Assembly (NCBI GenBank): GCA_031289515.1
Contig: JAITPH010000064.1
Span: forward strand, 1-14,738
Source of the DNA: Tannerella sp.
GTDB lineage: Bacteria; Bacteroidota; Bacteroidia; Bacteroidales; Tannerellaceae
Reading direction: 5' to 3'
DNA: 14,738 nt
In this document: one piece after another, positions 8,003 through 14,653 of the stretch
Layout of the letters: each line of letters starts with the position of its first letter
Position numbering within the stretch: the first letter of the stretch is position 1
Notes under the pieces: generated by a model
The model's input: only the letters and a program-made list of their open reading frames with translations
Told to the model about the DNA's origin: nothing
The model's database searches: none
Made by a program: the position numbers and the translations under genes

Positions 8003-8314
8003 TTATAATATAGCCGTCATTTGGCGGATTTCGGCAAGGCGTTTGCTCAATTTGCCGTCATTTTGCGCCGTCTGCAGGTTGTAATCGGTTTGCATTCCGG
8101 CCAACATATATGCCGGTAATCCCAAAGCCGCTTCCATGAGCAAGGCAAATTCGGTTGTTACAGGACGTTTGCCGTTTAATATCTCGTTAAACGCCGTGTA
8201 CGGTAATCCCAATTGCTTTGCGACCGCCTTTTGTGACAATCGGCGACATGCCAATTCTTCTTTCAAAAGTTCGCCCGGATGATAAGGGCGAAACGGAAAT
8301 CCTAACTCACTCAT
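8003..8314 (-). CDS. higA: HigA-family antitoxin, XRE-type helix-turn-helix protein
   Basis: A 103-residue DNA-binding antitoxin. It opens with the HigA-typical PYHPGELLKEEL (10-21). The helix-turn-helix covers about residues 27-48 (LSQKAVAKQLGLPYTAFNEI) and is followed by the family signature NGKRPVT (47-53). The C-terminal 25 residues are charged and polar. It lies 7 bp downstream of the toxin gene, the toxin-first order characteristic of higBA, and is expected to neutralise the toxin and repress the shared promoter. Inverted repeats at that promoter are a plausible binding site. Nothing is truncated. The 95 bp between its stop and galM hold an A/T tract and the galM promoter. Confidence 0.93.
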   Translation of the reverse strand: MSELGFPFRPYHPGELLKEELACRRLSQKAVAKQLGLPYTAFNEILNGKRPVTTEFALLMEAALGLPAYMLAGMQTDYNLQTAQNDGKLSKRLAEIRQMTAIL

Positions 8315-8321
8315 AATCGTG

Positions 8322-8642
8322 TTATTTATAATGGTTTGTAATATCTGTTAATGAACAAACTTCCACAACAAGCATGTTGTTCGGATTGGCTATTTCGCGA
8401 AATTCAAGGCGGTATTGGTCGTTTATGCGAATGGAAGAAAGCCCTTGTTTTTCGCCTTTCAGCTTTTCGTAACGTAAAGCGTTAAACAGGAACAAGTCTT
8501 CAATACGCAAGGCTTTATCCAATGCCCTTATACACTTCAAGTAGCCATTGACTACTTGCGGCTGAAAGCGGTGTCTTTTGTCCGTTGTCCTGCCGGTTTT
8601 GTACAATTCGCGCAAATACTCTTTTTCAAACTCAACTTTCAT
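8322..8642 (-). CDS. higB: HigB-family toxin, RelE/ParE-superfamily mRNA interferase
   Basis: A 106-residue toxin expected to cleave mRNA at the ribosome. The core block LKGEKQGLSSIRINDQYRLEF (61-81) carries the conserved basic and aromatic residues of HigB proteins, and the C-terminus has LTDITNHYK, the family's terminal D-x-x-x-HY-type motif. I start it at the ATG at 8642 (MKVEFEKEYL). A TTG at 8660 would add six residues but lies only three bases beyond the -7 box, probably upstream of the transcript start. It forms an operon with higA, 7 bp downstream. All key regions are intact, so the pair is probably functional. Confidence 0.92.
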   Translation of the reverse strand: MKVEFEKEYLRELYKTGRTTDKRHRFQPQVVNGYLKCIRALDKALRIEDLFLFNALRYEKLKGEKQGLSSIRINDQYRLEFREIANPNNMLVVEVCSLTDITNHYK

Positions 8643-8694
8643 AGCATTTTCATTTGCCAAGGCAAAGATAATGCTATTTTCCCATATTCACAAA
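8641..8694 (-). promoter_or_regulatory. higBA promoter with nested inverted repeats (probable HigA operator)
   Basis: On the minus strand the -7 box TATCTTTG (8670-8663) has a TTTG (8694-8691) 20 bp upstream. Two nested inverted repeats are centred on 8659/8660: an inner TTTGCC (8653-8658) with GGCAAA (8661-8666), and an outer ATAGCATT (8641-8648) with AATGCTAT (8670-8677). Together they cover the -7 box, the predicted transcript start and the first bases of higB. HigA-type antitoxins autoregulate by binding such sites (family knowledge); binding here is inferred. Confidence 0.72.
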
Positions 8695-8954
8695 CAAAGT
8701 GAATATTTTTGAGACTTTTTCGTTTTTTCAAAGAGATGATTTGATTGGTGGAATTGCTTAGGGTATTTGCAATATACATTTTGTTCTTAAATCTTATCGG
8801 TAGTAATATTTTCTCTCCGTGAAAAAATTTACGCGCATAAGGGAGGATCGGTACGAATTACGCGCAGGCGAATAAAAATTTCTTCCGAAATAGCCTGTAA
8901 CATTCAAAATTTGCGTACTTTTGCGGAGCATTAACGCGCAAAACACCAAGTAAG
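8695..8954. other. Divergent intergenic region between higBA and thyA
   Basis: This completes the 312-bp gene-free interval. It is AT-rich and I see no small gene, RNA gene or mobile element in it. On the thyA side there is a TACTTTTG -7 box (8916-8923) 31 bp before the ATG, without a good -33 TTTG. Two direct copies of TTACGCGCA (8829-8837 and 8858-8866) and a near copy TTAACGCGCA (8931-8940) flank it and could be regulatory, but the evidence is only sequence recurrence. Confidence 0.5.
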
Positions 8955-9749
8955 ATGAAGCAATATATAGATTTGTTGAACAGAGTTCTCGACGAAGGCG
9001 CAGGCAAGGACGACCGCACAGGAACAGGCACCGTCAGCATCTTCGGACATCAAATGCGATTCAATCTTGAAGACGGATTTCCGCTGCTGACGACCAAGAA
9101 ACTGCATCTGAAATCCATCATCTACGAGTTGCTCTGGTTTCTCAAAGGCGACACAAACATCAAATATCTCGCCGACAACGGCGTCCGCATCTGGAACGAA
9201 TGGGCTGATCCGAACGGCGATTTGGGACATATCTACGGATACCAGTGGCGCTCGTGGCAGGATTATCAGGGCGGTCATATCGACCAGATAAGCGACGTCG
9301 TGCGTACATTAAAAAATAATCCGGATTCACGCCGCATCATTGTCAGCTCATGGAACGTAGGCGATTTAAGGAATATGAATCTCCCGCCGTGCCATGCTCT
9401 CTTTCAGTTTTATGTTGCAAACGGACGTCTCAGCTTGCAACTGTATCAGCGCAGTGCAGACATCTTTCTCGGCGTGCCGTTCAATATCGCCTCATATTCG
9501 CTGTTGCTTATGATGATGGCGCAGGCGACAGGGCTGAAAGCAGGCGATTTCGTTCACACTCTGGGCGACGCACACATCTATCTGAATCATATCGACCAGA
9601 TAAAACTGCAACTGACGCGCGATCCGCGCCCCTTGCCCCAAATGCTCGTCAATCCCGCCGTAACGGACATATTCGACTTCAAATACGAAGATTTCGAACT
9701 CATAAACTACGACCCGCATCCGCATATAAAAGGCGAAGTAGCCGTATAA
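8955..9749 (+). CDS. thyA: Thymidylate synthase
   Basis: A 264-residue enzyme that methylates dUMP to dTMP using 5,10-methylenetetrahydrofolate, giving dihydrofolate. The length equals that of E. coli ThyA. The catalytic cysteine is C146 in NLPPCHALFQFY. Other family blocks are intact: DDRTGTGT near the N-terminus (19-26), the phosphate-binding QRSAD with D169, the folate- and dUMP-contacting GVPFNIASYSLL (173-184), and HTLGDAHIYLNH (201-212). It is followed after 11 bp by folA, which recycles the dihydrofolate it produces. A TACTTTTG -7 element lies just upstream. No riboswitch-like structure was recognised. Confidence 0.99.
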   Translation: MKQYIDLLNRVLDEGAGKDDRTGTGTVSIFGHQMRFNLEDGFPLLTTKKLHLKSIIYELLWFLKGDTNIKYLADNGVRIWNEWADPNGDLGHIYGYQWRSWQDYQGGHIDQISDVVRTLKNNPDSRRIIVSSWNVGDLRNMNLPPCHALFQFYVANGRLSLQLYQRSADIFLGVPFNIASYSLLLMMMAQATGLKAGDFVHTLGDAHIYLNHIDQIKLQLTRDPRPLPQMLVNPAVTDIFDFKYEDFELINYDPHPHIKGEVAV

Positions 9750-9760
9750 AAACAAACAAA

Positions 9761-10252
9761 ATGATATCAATAATAGCAGCAATAGCAAGAAACAGGGCAA
9801 TCGGAGCCGACAACAGCCTTCTGTGGCATTTGCCCGGCGACATGAAACGATTCAGGGAACTGACCGCCGGGCACACCGTCATCATGGGACGGCGCACATT
9901 CGAATCGCTGCCGAACGGAGCTTTGCCGAACAGGACAAATGTCGTAATAACTCGAAAAACAGGAATTTCGTTCGACAAATGCGAAGTATTCAACGATTTG
10001 GAAGCGGCAATCGAAAGGCATAAACACGAGGACGAAGTTTTTATCATAGGAGGAGCAAGCATTTACAGTCAAGCGCTCGAATTAGCCGATAAACTTTACA
10101 TAACATTAGTTCGTCACGACTTTGAAAACGCCGATGTTTACTTCCCTGAAATAGATGACAGTAAATGGATTATGACAGCCTCCGAAGAGTTCCAAAGCGA
10201 CGAAAAAAACTTGTATCCGTACACGTTCCGAATATTTATTAAGAAAAAATAA
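9761..10252 (+). CDS. folA: Dihydrofolate reductase
   Basis: A 163-residue NADPH-dependent enzyme reducing dihydrofolate to tetrahydrofolate, completing the cycle with ThyA. It starts MISIIAAIARNRAIG. The active-site acid is D27 in WHLPGDMKRF, the same position as in E. coli FolA. The NADPH loop is IMGRRTFESLP (41-51) and the glycine pair lies in FIIGGASIY (94-102). Y153 and the final beta strands are present, so the protein is full length. The frame stays open upstream to an ATG at 9350, but that part is only a shadow inside thyA. The 68 bp after its stop carry the next promoter; no hairpin terminator was seen. Confidence 0.98.
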   Translation: MISIIAAIARNRAIGADNSLLWHLPGDMKRFRELTAGHTVIMGRRTFESLPNGALPNRTNVVITRKTGISFDKCEVFNDLEAAIERHKHEDEVFIIGGASIYSQALELADKLYITLVRHDFENADVYFPEIDDSKWIMTASEEFQSDEKNLYPYTFRIFIKKK

Positions 10253-10276
10253 GACAAAAAAGAAACAATCTATCTC

Positions 10277-10293
10277 AAATAGCATTATCTTTG
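10277..10293 (+). promoter_or_regulatory. Promoter -7 region for the DUF1573-DUF1573-meaB run
   Basis: TATCTTTG (10286-10293) is a perfect -7 element 27 bp before the ATG at 10321. No TTTG occurs at the -33 distance. The 17 bases AAATAGCATTATCTTTG here are identical to the higBA promoter on the minus strand (8679-8663), including nine bases outside the -7 box. Confidence 0.68.
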
Positions 10294-10320
10294 TACCGTT
10301 TAATATAAAATTTTTATAAG

Positions 10321-10710
10321 ATGAAACGTATTTTCTTTGTATTTGCATTTATCACGCTGACCGCAAGCATCGCGTCGGCACAACAAAAAAACGCTGTAAT
10401 TGAAGTAATTGACAGCGCAGTTTATGATTTCGGCCAGATTAAGGAATCTGCCGGTCCGGTAACTCACATCTTTAAAGTCAAGAACTCCGGCGAGGTAGCT
10501 CTGGTTATTACCAATGCCACGGCTTCGTGCGGTTGCACTACTCCAGTTTGGACAAAAGAGCCGATAGCTCCCGGTAAAACAGGTGAAATCTCGGTAACTT
10601 ACGACCCGACAAACCGTCCCGGTCCGTTTACGAAACCAATCACCGTATACAGCAACGGCAAGACTGGAACTTATGTCCTGAATATTAGGGGCGTAGTCGT
10701 CAAACAATAA
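10321..10710 (+). CDS. Secreted single-domain DUF1573 protein
   Basis: A 129-residue protein with a Sec signal (MKRIFFVFAFITLTASIASA, cleavage before QQ) and one DUF1573 domain filling the rest. DUF1573 is an immunoglobulin-like beta-sandwich family of unknown function, common in Bacteroidota, with a conserved C-x-C. Here that motif is SCGCTTP (C70 and C72), followed by an APGKTGEI turn (83-90) and a strand with YDPTNRPG. The opening Y-D-F-G-Q-I strand and the final G-V-V-V strand are both present, so it is a complete domain. It is 15 bp upstream of a larger paralogue, with which it is nearly identical around C-x-C, indicating local duplication. A structural, ligand-binding or metal-binding role for the Cys pair is possible but unproven. 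Confidence 0.9.
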   Translation: MKRIFFVFAFITLTASIASAQQKNAVIEVIDSAVYDFGQIKESAGPVTHIFKVKNSGEVALVITNATASCGCTTPVWTKEPIAPGKTGEISVTYDPTNRPGPFTKPITVYSNGKTGTYVLNIRGVVVKQ

Positions 10711-10725
10711 CAAAACAGCAAGTAT

Positions 10726-12210
10726 ATGAACAATGCCGGTAGTATATTCAAAATCTTTCTGGGGGTTTTGCTTCTTGGTTGTGCAGTTTCGGCCAAAAGT
10801 CAGAAAGCCGACGGACAGCTGAAGAAATCAGTTTTCGCCGTCGACAAAACCGAACACGATTACGGAACAATACCTGAAGACGGCGGACTTGCCAATCACG
10901 TATTCACTGTAACGAATGCAGGCAATCAGCCGCTTGTAATAAACAATGTCGCATCATCATGCGGATGCACCACTCCGGATTGGACAAGAGAGCCGATAGC
11001 CGCAGGAAAAACAGGCGAAATAAAAGTCGCCTACAATCCCAAGGGTCGCATCGGCGCTTTCAACAGGGCTGTTACCGTCTACGGTGAAAACACGGAGCCT
11101 GTTCAACTGACTATCAAAGGCAACGTTGTGCAGAAAGCAGAAAGCGAAGCGCCGAAAGTTCCGGTATTCAAGCCTCTGGAGACGTCGTTCAACTTCGGTA
11201 CTATCGGCGAGAGCGACGGTTATGCCGAACATGTCTTCAAATTCAAAAACGAAGGCACATCGCCGTTGCTCATCACTCAGGTTCAAGCCTCTTGCGGATG
11301 TACGACGCCGGAATGGACAACTACGCCGGTAGAGCCGGGACAGGAAGGCGTGATTATCCTTACCTTCAATCCCAGAGGACGGCTTGGCTCTTTCAATAAA
11401 AGCGCAACCGTTCATACAAATGAAGACGGCGGCTACAAACGGCATAAACTGATAATCACAGGTAATGTCGTCAACCGTCCGCGAGACCTGAATGCTTATT
11501 GTAAAGATACCGTCGGAGGCGTCGGCATCGAAGACATCGTTCTTGAATACAATACATTCGATCCTGTCGGAGCAAACAAAAAAACAGTCTATATCAAGAA
11601 TAGCAATCCCGAAGCCGTTTATTTCACTCTCGACAACGTACCTGATTTTATGACGGTTACGTACCCGGATTCGTTGAAAGCGGAATGGCCCGGCGAAATA
11701 GCTTTTGCTTTCGACGGCACAAAAACGACAGGAAGGAAAGGACGCTTCAACGACTTGATTACCTTGACCGTCAAAGACAACACGGGCAATGCGCTCGGAA
11801 GCGAAACCATCTCGTTAAAAGCCAACTATATAGACGATTTCAACGGCCTTTCGCCTTTACAGAAAGTGAACTCGCCGACGCTTGAAGTGCAAAACGTTCA
11901 GCTTGATCTCGGCGAGGTGAAAGACGGCTTTTTAGGACTGTTCGGAGGAAGCGCAAGCAAGAGTTTCGTTCTTGTTAATGTAGGGAAGTCCGACTTGACC
12001 GTCCACAGCGTTTCGAGCGACGACCCTCGCGTTCATACTCCGAATCTTAACGGAAAAGTGATAAAAGTCGGAGAATCGCTGGCGGTAAGCGTCAATGTCA
12101 AAGCGAAAGAGATTGGAGAAAACAATATAGATACGGATATATATGTCGTATGCAACGATCCGAGAGGACCTGTCAGAAGAATAAAAGTCACAGCACAAAA
12201 AGCCAATTAA
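10726..12210 (+). CDS. Multi-domain DUF1573 envelope protein, possible lipoprotein
   Basis: A 494-residue protein. The N-terminal hydrophobic segment ends LLLGC-AVSA; L-L-G-C could be a lipobox with lipidation at C19, or a type I signal cut after V-S-A. Two clear DUF1573 domains follow, at about 35-137 and 147-249, each with SCGCTTP (C79/C81 and C190/C192) and the NPKGRIGAFN / NPRGRLGSFN strand. Two further beta-rich regions, about 265-370 and 385-490, resemble the same Ig-like fold (the latter opens L-D-L-G-E-V) but lack C-x-C. The array suggests an extended envelope protein with repeated modules. Function is unknown. It begins 15 bp after the small DUF1573 gene and ends 8 bp before meaB, so the three are probably one transcript. 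Confidence 0.9.
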   Translation: MNNAGSIFKIFLGVLLLGCAVSAKSQKADGQLKKSVFAVDKTEHDYGTIPEDGGLANHVFTVTNAGNQPLVINNVASSCGCTTPDWTREPIAAGKTGEIKVAYNPKGRIGAFNRAVTVYGENTEPVQLTIKGNVVQKAESEAPKVPVFKPLETSFNFGTIGESDGYAEHVFKFKNEGTSPLLITQVQASCGCTTPEWTTTPVEPGQEGVIILTFNPRGRLGSFNKSATVHTNEDGGYKRHKLIITGNVVNRPRDLNAYCKDTVGGVGIEDIVLEYNTFDPVGANKKTVYIKNSNPEAVYFTLDNVPDFMTVTYPDSLKAEWPGEIAFAFDGTKTTGRKGRFNDLITLTVKDNTGNALGSETISLKANYIDDFNGLSPLQKVNSPTLEVQNVQLDLGEVKDGFLGLFGGSASKSFVLVNVGKSDLTVHSVSSDDPRVHTPNLNGKVIKVGESLAVSVNVKAKEIGENNIDTDIYVVCNDPRGPVRRIKVTAQKAN

Positions 12211-12218
12211 GATAATGC

Positions 12219-13298
12219 ATGGAACACCCGGAAAACGACGCTGCATACAAAGGGCTTAAAGTAAACAAAGGAGTGTCGGCGCCAACGGTAAATCCCTATT
12301 TCATCCGTATACCCCGAAAAAACAAGTATACCGTATCGGAATATGTTCAGGGAATACTCAAGGGAAACATCACTATATTAAGTCAGGCTGTAACACTGAT
12401 TGAAAGCGCAAAGCACGAACATCAACTGCTGGCGCAGGAAATCATCGAGAAATGCCTCCCGCACACAGGCGACTCGGTGCGTATCGGCTTTACAGGCGTG
12501 CCCGGCGCAGGAAAAAGCACTTCGATAGACGTTTTCGGAATGTATATCCTCAAGAAAGGGCATAAATTGGCCGTGCTCGCCATCGACCCCAGCAGCGAAC
12601 GCTCGAAAGGAAGCATTCTTGGCGACAAAACGAGGATGGAAGCGCTCTCGCGGGAGAAAAACGCCTTCATCCGGCCTTCGCCGACGGCTGGCTCGCTCGG
12701 CGGAGTTGCCCGCAAGACGCGGGAGACAATAATCCTTTGCGAAGCAGCCGGTTTCGATACAATCTTTGTCGAGACCGTAGGCGTCGGACAGAGCGAGACT
12801 GCCGTACATTCGATGGTCGACTTCTTCCTTTTGATTCAGCTTTCCGGAACCGGCGACGAACTGCAAGGCATCAAGCGCGGTATCATGGAAATGGCGGACG
12901 GCATCGTGATAAACAAAGCCGACGGCGACAATATCGAACGCGCAAAAATGGCTGCAAGCCACTTCCGCAACGCCCTGCACCTTTTCCCGCCGACAGATTC
13001 GGGATGGATACCGAAAGTACTTACGTATTCGGGATACTACGGTTTGGGAATCGAGGATGTATGGAACATGATAGACGAATACATCGCCTTCACAAAAGCA
13101 AACGGCTACTTCGACCAGAAACGCAACGAGCAGTCGCGCTACTGGATGTACGAAAGCATCCACCAAATGCTCCGCGACGCTTTCTATAATCATCCGGAAA
13201 TAAAGGCAAACCTGTCGGCAATGGAGCGCAAGGTGCTTGACAGTGAAATCAGTTCTTTCATTGCCGCCCGAAAAATGATAGACTTGTTTATACGGTAA
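12219..13298 (+). CDS. meaB: MeaB/ArgK-family GTPase, methylmalonyl-CoA mutase chaperone
   Basis: A 359-residue G3E-type P-loop GTPase that, in characterised members, gates loading and protects the adenosylcobalamin cofactor of methylmalonyl-CoA mutase. The Walker A loop is GVPGAGKST (93-101). The ETVGVGQSE switch block lies at 185-193 and the base-specificity NKAD at 232-235. AIDPSSERSKGSILGDKTRM (121-140) is the MeaB signature. The helical C-terminal dimerisation arm is present. Length is slightly above average because of an N-terminal extension of about 45 residues. An ATG four bases earlier (12215) is out of frame and ends after 14 codons, so 12219 is the start. No mutase gene is in the window. 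It is co-directional with the DUF1573 genes, 8 bp downstream, although these are envelope proteins and MeaB is cytoplasmic. Confidence 0.96.
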   Translation: MEHPENDAAYKGLKVNKGVSAPTVNPYFIRIPRKNKYTVSEYVQGILKGNITILSQAVTLIESAKHEHQLLAQEIIEKCLPHTGDSVRIGFTGVPGAGKSTSIDVFGMYILKKGHKLAVLAIDPSSERSKGSILGDKTRMEALSREKNAFIRPSPTAGSLGGVARKTRETIILCEAAGFDTIFVETVGVGQSETAVHSMVDFFLLIQLSGTGDELQGIKRGIMEMADGIVINKADGDNIERAKMAASHFRNALHLFPPTDSGWIPKVLTYSGYYGLGIEDVWNMIDEYIAFTKANGYFDQKRNEQSRYWMYESIHQMLRDAFYNHPEIKANLSAMERKVLDSEISSFIAARKMIDLFIR

Positions 13299-13316
13299 CA
13301 ATCAGGCTAACGCCTC

Positions 13317-13480
13317 CGCAATGACAGGATACCTTTTCCATCATTGCGAGAAAGTTACCAAACCTGTTTAGCAAACAGGAAGAATGACGGAGGAACCGCT
13401 GCGCTTGCCGTCATTGCGAGGAACGAAGCACTCCGGAAATAACAGGGTGCTGGATTGCTTCGTTCCTCGCAATGACGGCA
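13317..13480 (+). repeat. Dispersed MITE/REP-like repeat, copy B
   Basis: This copy shares with the one at 14654-14738 the modules TCATTGCGAGAAA, GTTTAGCAAACAGGAAGAAT and GCGCTTGCCGTCATTGCGAG, in the same order and spacing, and matches 219-344 in reverse orientation. Internal palindromes include CCTGTTT-AGC-AAACAGG (13363-13379) and CGCAATGA (13317-13324) against TCATTGCG (13341-13348). It begins 18 bp after meaB and fills most of the gap to the convergent pfkA. A further CGTCATTATAAG (13515-13526), matching the outer end of the 219-344 copy, suggests the element extends to about 13535. No transposase is encoded. Confidence 0.87.
13406..13480. terminator. 25-bp perfect inverted repeat between convergent meaB and pfkA
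   Basis: Bases 13406-13430 and 13456-13480 are perfect reverse complements, separated by a 25-nt loop. The arms contain CGTCATTGCGAGGAACGAAG and its complement. Sitting between two genes that converge, the structure could stop or protect transcripts from both sides. It has no U-tract on either side, so it is not a classical intrinsic terminator; the role is inferred from position. Confidence 0.6.
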
Positions 13481-13551
13481 GACTGCCCTTTATTGGCTTA
13501 ACGTTTCCGAGTTTCGTCATTATAAGCTTGCGAAGCAGGCATCCGCTCCGA

Positions 13552-14532
13552 CTACATTGAAACTATCCTTAACACGTTCAGCAGGTTTGGGTCTATCGGT
13601 TTGTCGTTTTTTATTGCCTTGACGAACGGAACTAAAACTATCTCGTCGTTCTGAATGCCAATCATTACATTTCGCTGGTCTTCGAGCAGGGCATCGATCG
13701 CCGCAACTCCCATTCGGGTAGCAAGAATGCGATCCTGAGCCGACGGCGAGCCGCCACGCTGCAAGTGCCCCAAAATAGACACGCGAACATCGAACTGCGG
13801 ATATTCGTTCTTCACGCGCTCGGCTACTCCCATTGCGCCGCCCGTCACCTCGCTTTCGGCAACAAGTACAATACTGCTGTTCTTCGATTTGCGGAAACCT
13901 GTCTCTATCATCTCTGCCAACTGGTCTTTGTGCAAGGATATTTCGGGGATAATGGCAGCTTCCGCGCCGGACGCAATAGCTCCGTTAAGCGCCAGAAAAC
14001 CCGCATCACGCCCCATAACCTCAATAAAAAAAAGCCTCTCGTGCGACGATGCCGTATCGCGTATCTTGTCGACACACTCGACGATGGTATTCAACGCCGT
14101 ATCGTATCCGATCGTCGTATCCGTACCGTACAGATCGTTGTCGATCGTACCCGGCAAGCCGACAATGGGAAGATTGTATTTGTGGGCAAAACTGCGGGCG
14201 CCGGTCAGACTGCCGTCGCCGCCTATAACGACCAAAGCATCTATATTATGCTTCATCAGAGTATCATAAGCTTTTTGCATCCCTTCGGGGGTCTTAAACT
14301 CCTCGCTTCTGGCAGTTTTAAGGATTGTGCCGCCGCGCTGTATGATATTACTTACATTCTGCGTCTTGAAATCTTCTATTTCATTAGAAATAAGACCTTT
14401 ATATCCACGATAAATACCTTTGACGGTCATGCCGTTAGCAATAGAAGCGCGCGTCACAGCACGAATCGCAGCGTTCATTCCCGGAGCATCGCCTCCGGAC
14501 GTCATAACTCCAATACATTTAATTTCTGACAT
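13552..14532 (-). CDS. pfkA: ATP-dependent 6-phosphofructokinase
   Basis: A 326-residue enzyme phosphorylating fructose 6-phosphate to fructose 1,6-bisphosphate in glycolysis. ATP-binding motifs are TSGGDAPGMN (11-20) and IGGDGS (103-108); the Gly after the Asp (G107) marks the ATP-using rather than pyrophosphate-using type. The catalytic block is PGTIDND (127-133) with D131 as base. Substrate blocks EVMGRDAGFLAL (171-182) and GHLQRGGSPSAQDR (255-268) are intact. Length is close to the 320 residues of E. coli PfkA. It has a strong promoter of its own and runs convergently toward meaB across a hairpin-rich repeat. Nothing is truncated. Confidence 0.98.
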   Translation of the reverse strand: MSEIKCIGVMTSGGDAPGMNAAIRAVTRASIANGMTVKGIYRGYKGLISNEIEDFKTQNVSNIIQRGGTILKTARSEEFKTPEGMQKAYDTLMKHNIDALVVIGGDGSLTGARSFAHKYNLPIVGLPGTIDNDLYGTDTTIGYDTALNTIVECVDKIRDTASSHERLFFIEVMGRDAGFLALNGAIASGAEAAIIPEISLHKDQLAEMIETGFRKSKNSSIVLVAESEVTGGAMGVAERVKNEYPQFDVRVSILGHLQRGGSPSAQDRILATRMGVAAIDALLEDQRNVMIGIQNDEIVLVPFVKAIKNDKPIDPNLLNVLRIVSM

Positions 14533-14565
14533 ATTAATAACCTATTAAAAAACATATTCAAACGG

Positions 14566-14596
14566 CAAAGATAGTACAAGTCGGGACAATAACAAA
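14566..14596 (-). promoter_or_regulatory. Bacteroidota-type promoter for pfkA
   Basis: On the minus strand TATCTTTG (14573-14566) is an exact TAnnTTTG -7 box, and TTTG (14596-14593) lies 19 bp upstream. The predicted transcript starts near 14559, about 27 nt before the ATG at 14532. It lies between the gene and a dispersed repeat at 14654, so the repeat is not needed for the core promoter. Confidence 0.82.
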
Positions 14597-14653
14597 ATAT
14601 GATTTAATAATTTTATCCGGAAACAGGGAGAGGATGCGCCACAAGCCGGTATT

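Noticed and set aside
8643..8660. TTG start for higB giving six more residues
   Set aside because: It falls three bases beyond the -7 box, before the probable transcript start, and an ATG is available at 8642.
8695..8915. Riboswitch or small RNA upstream of thyA
   Set aside because: I could not recognise a conserved folded structure or a terminator-like hairpin; the -7 box lies close to the start, leaving a leader too short for a riboswitch.
9350..9760. Open frame inside thyA continuing into folA as a fusion
   Set aside because: The upstream part is an out-of-frame reading of thyA with no domain; folA starts cleanly at 9761.
12378..13301. 307-codon open frame antisense to meaB
   Set aside because: It has no recognisable domain and its composition reflects the complement of meaB codons; it is a shadow frame.
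13765..14529. 254-codon open frame antisense to pfkA
   Set aside because: pfkA is complete with all motifs on the other strand; the antisense product shows no domain or signal.
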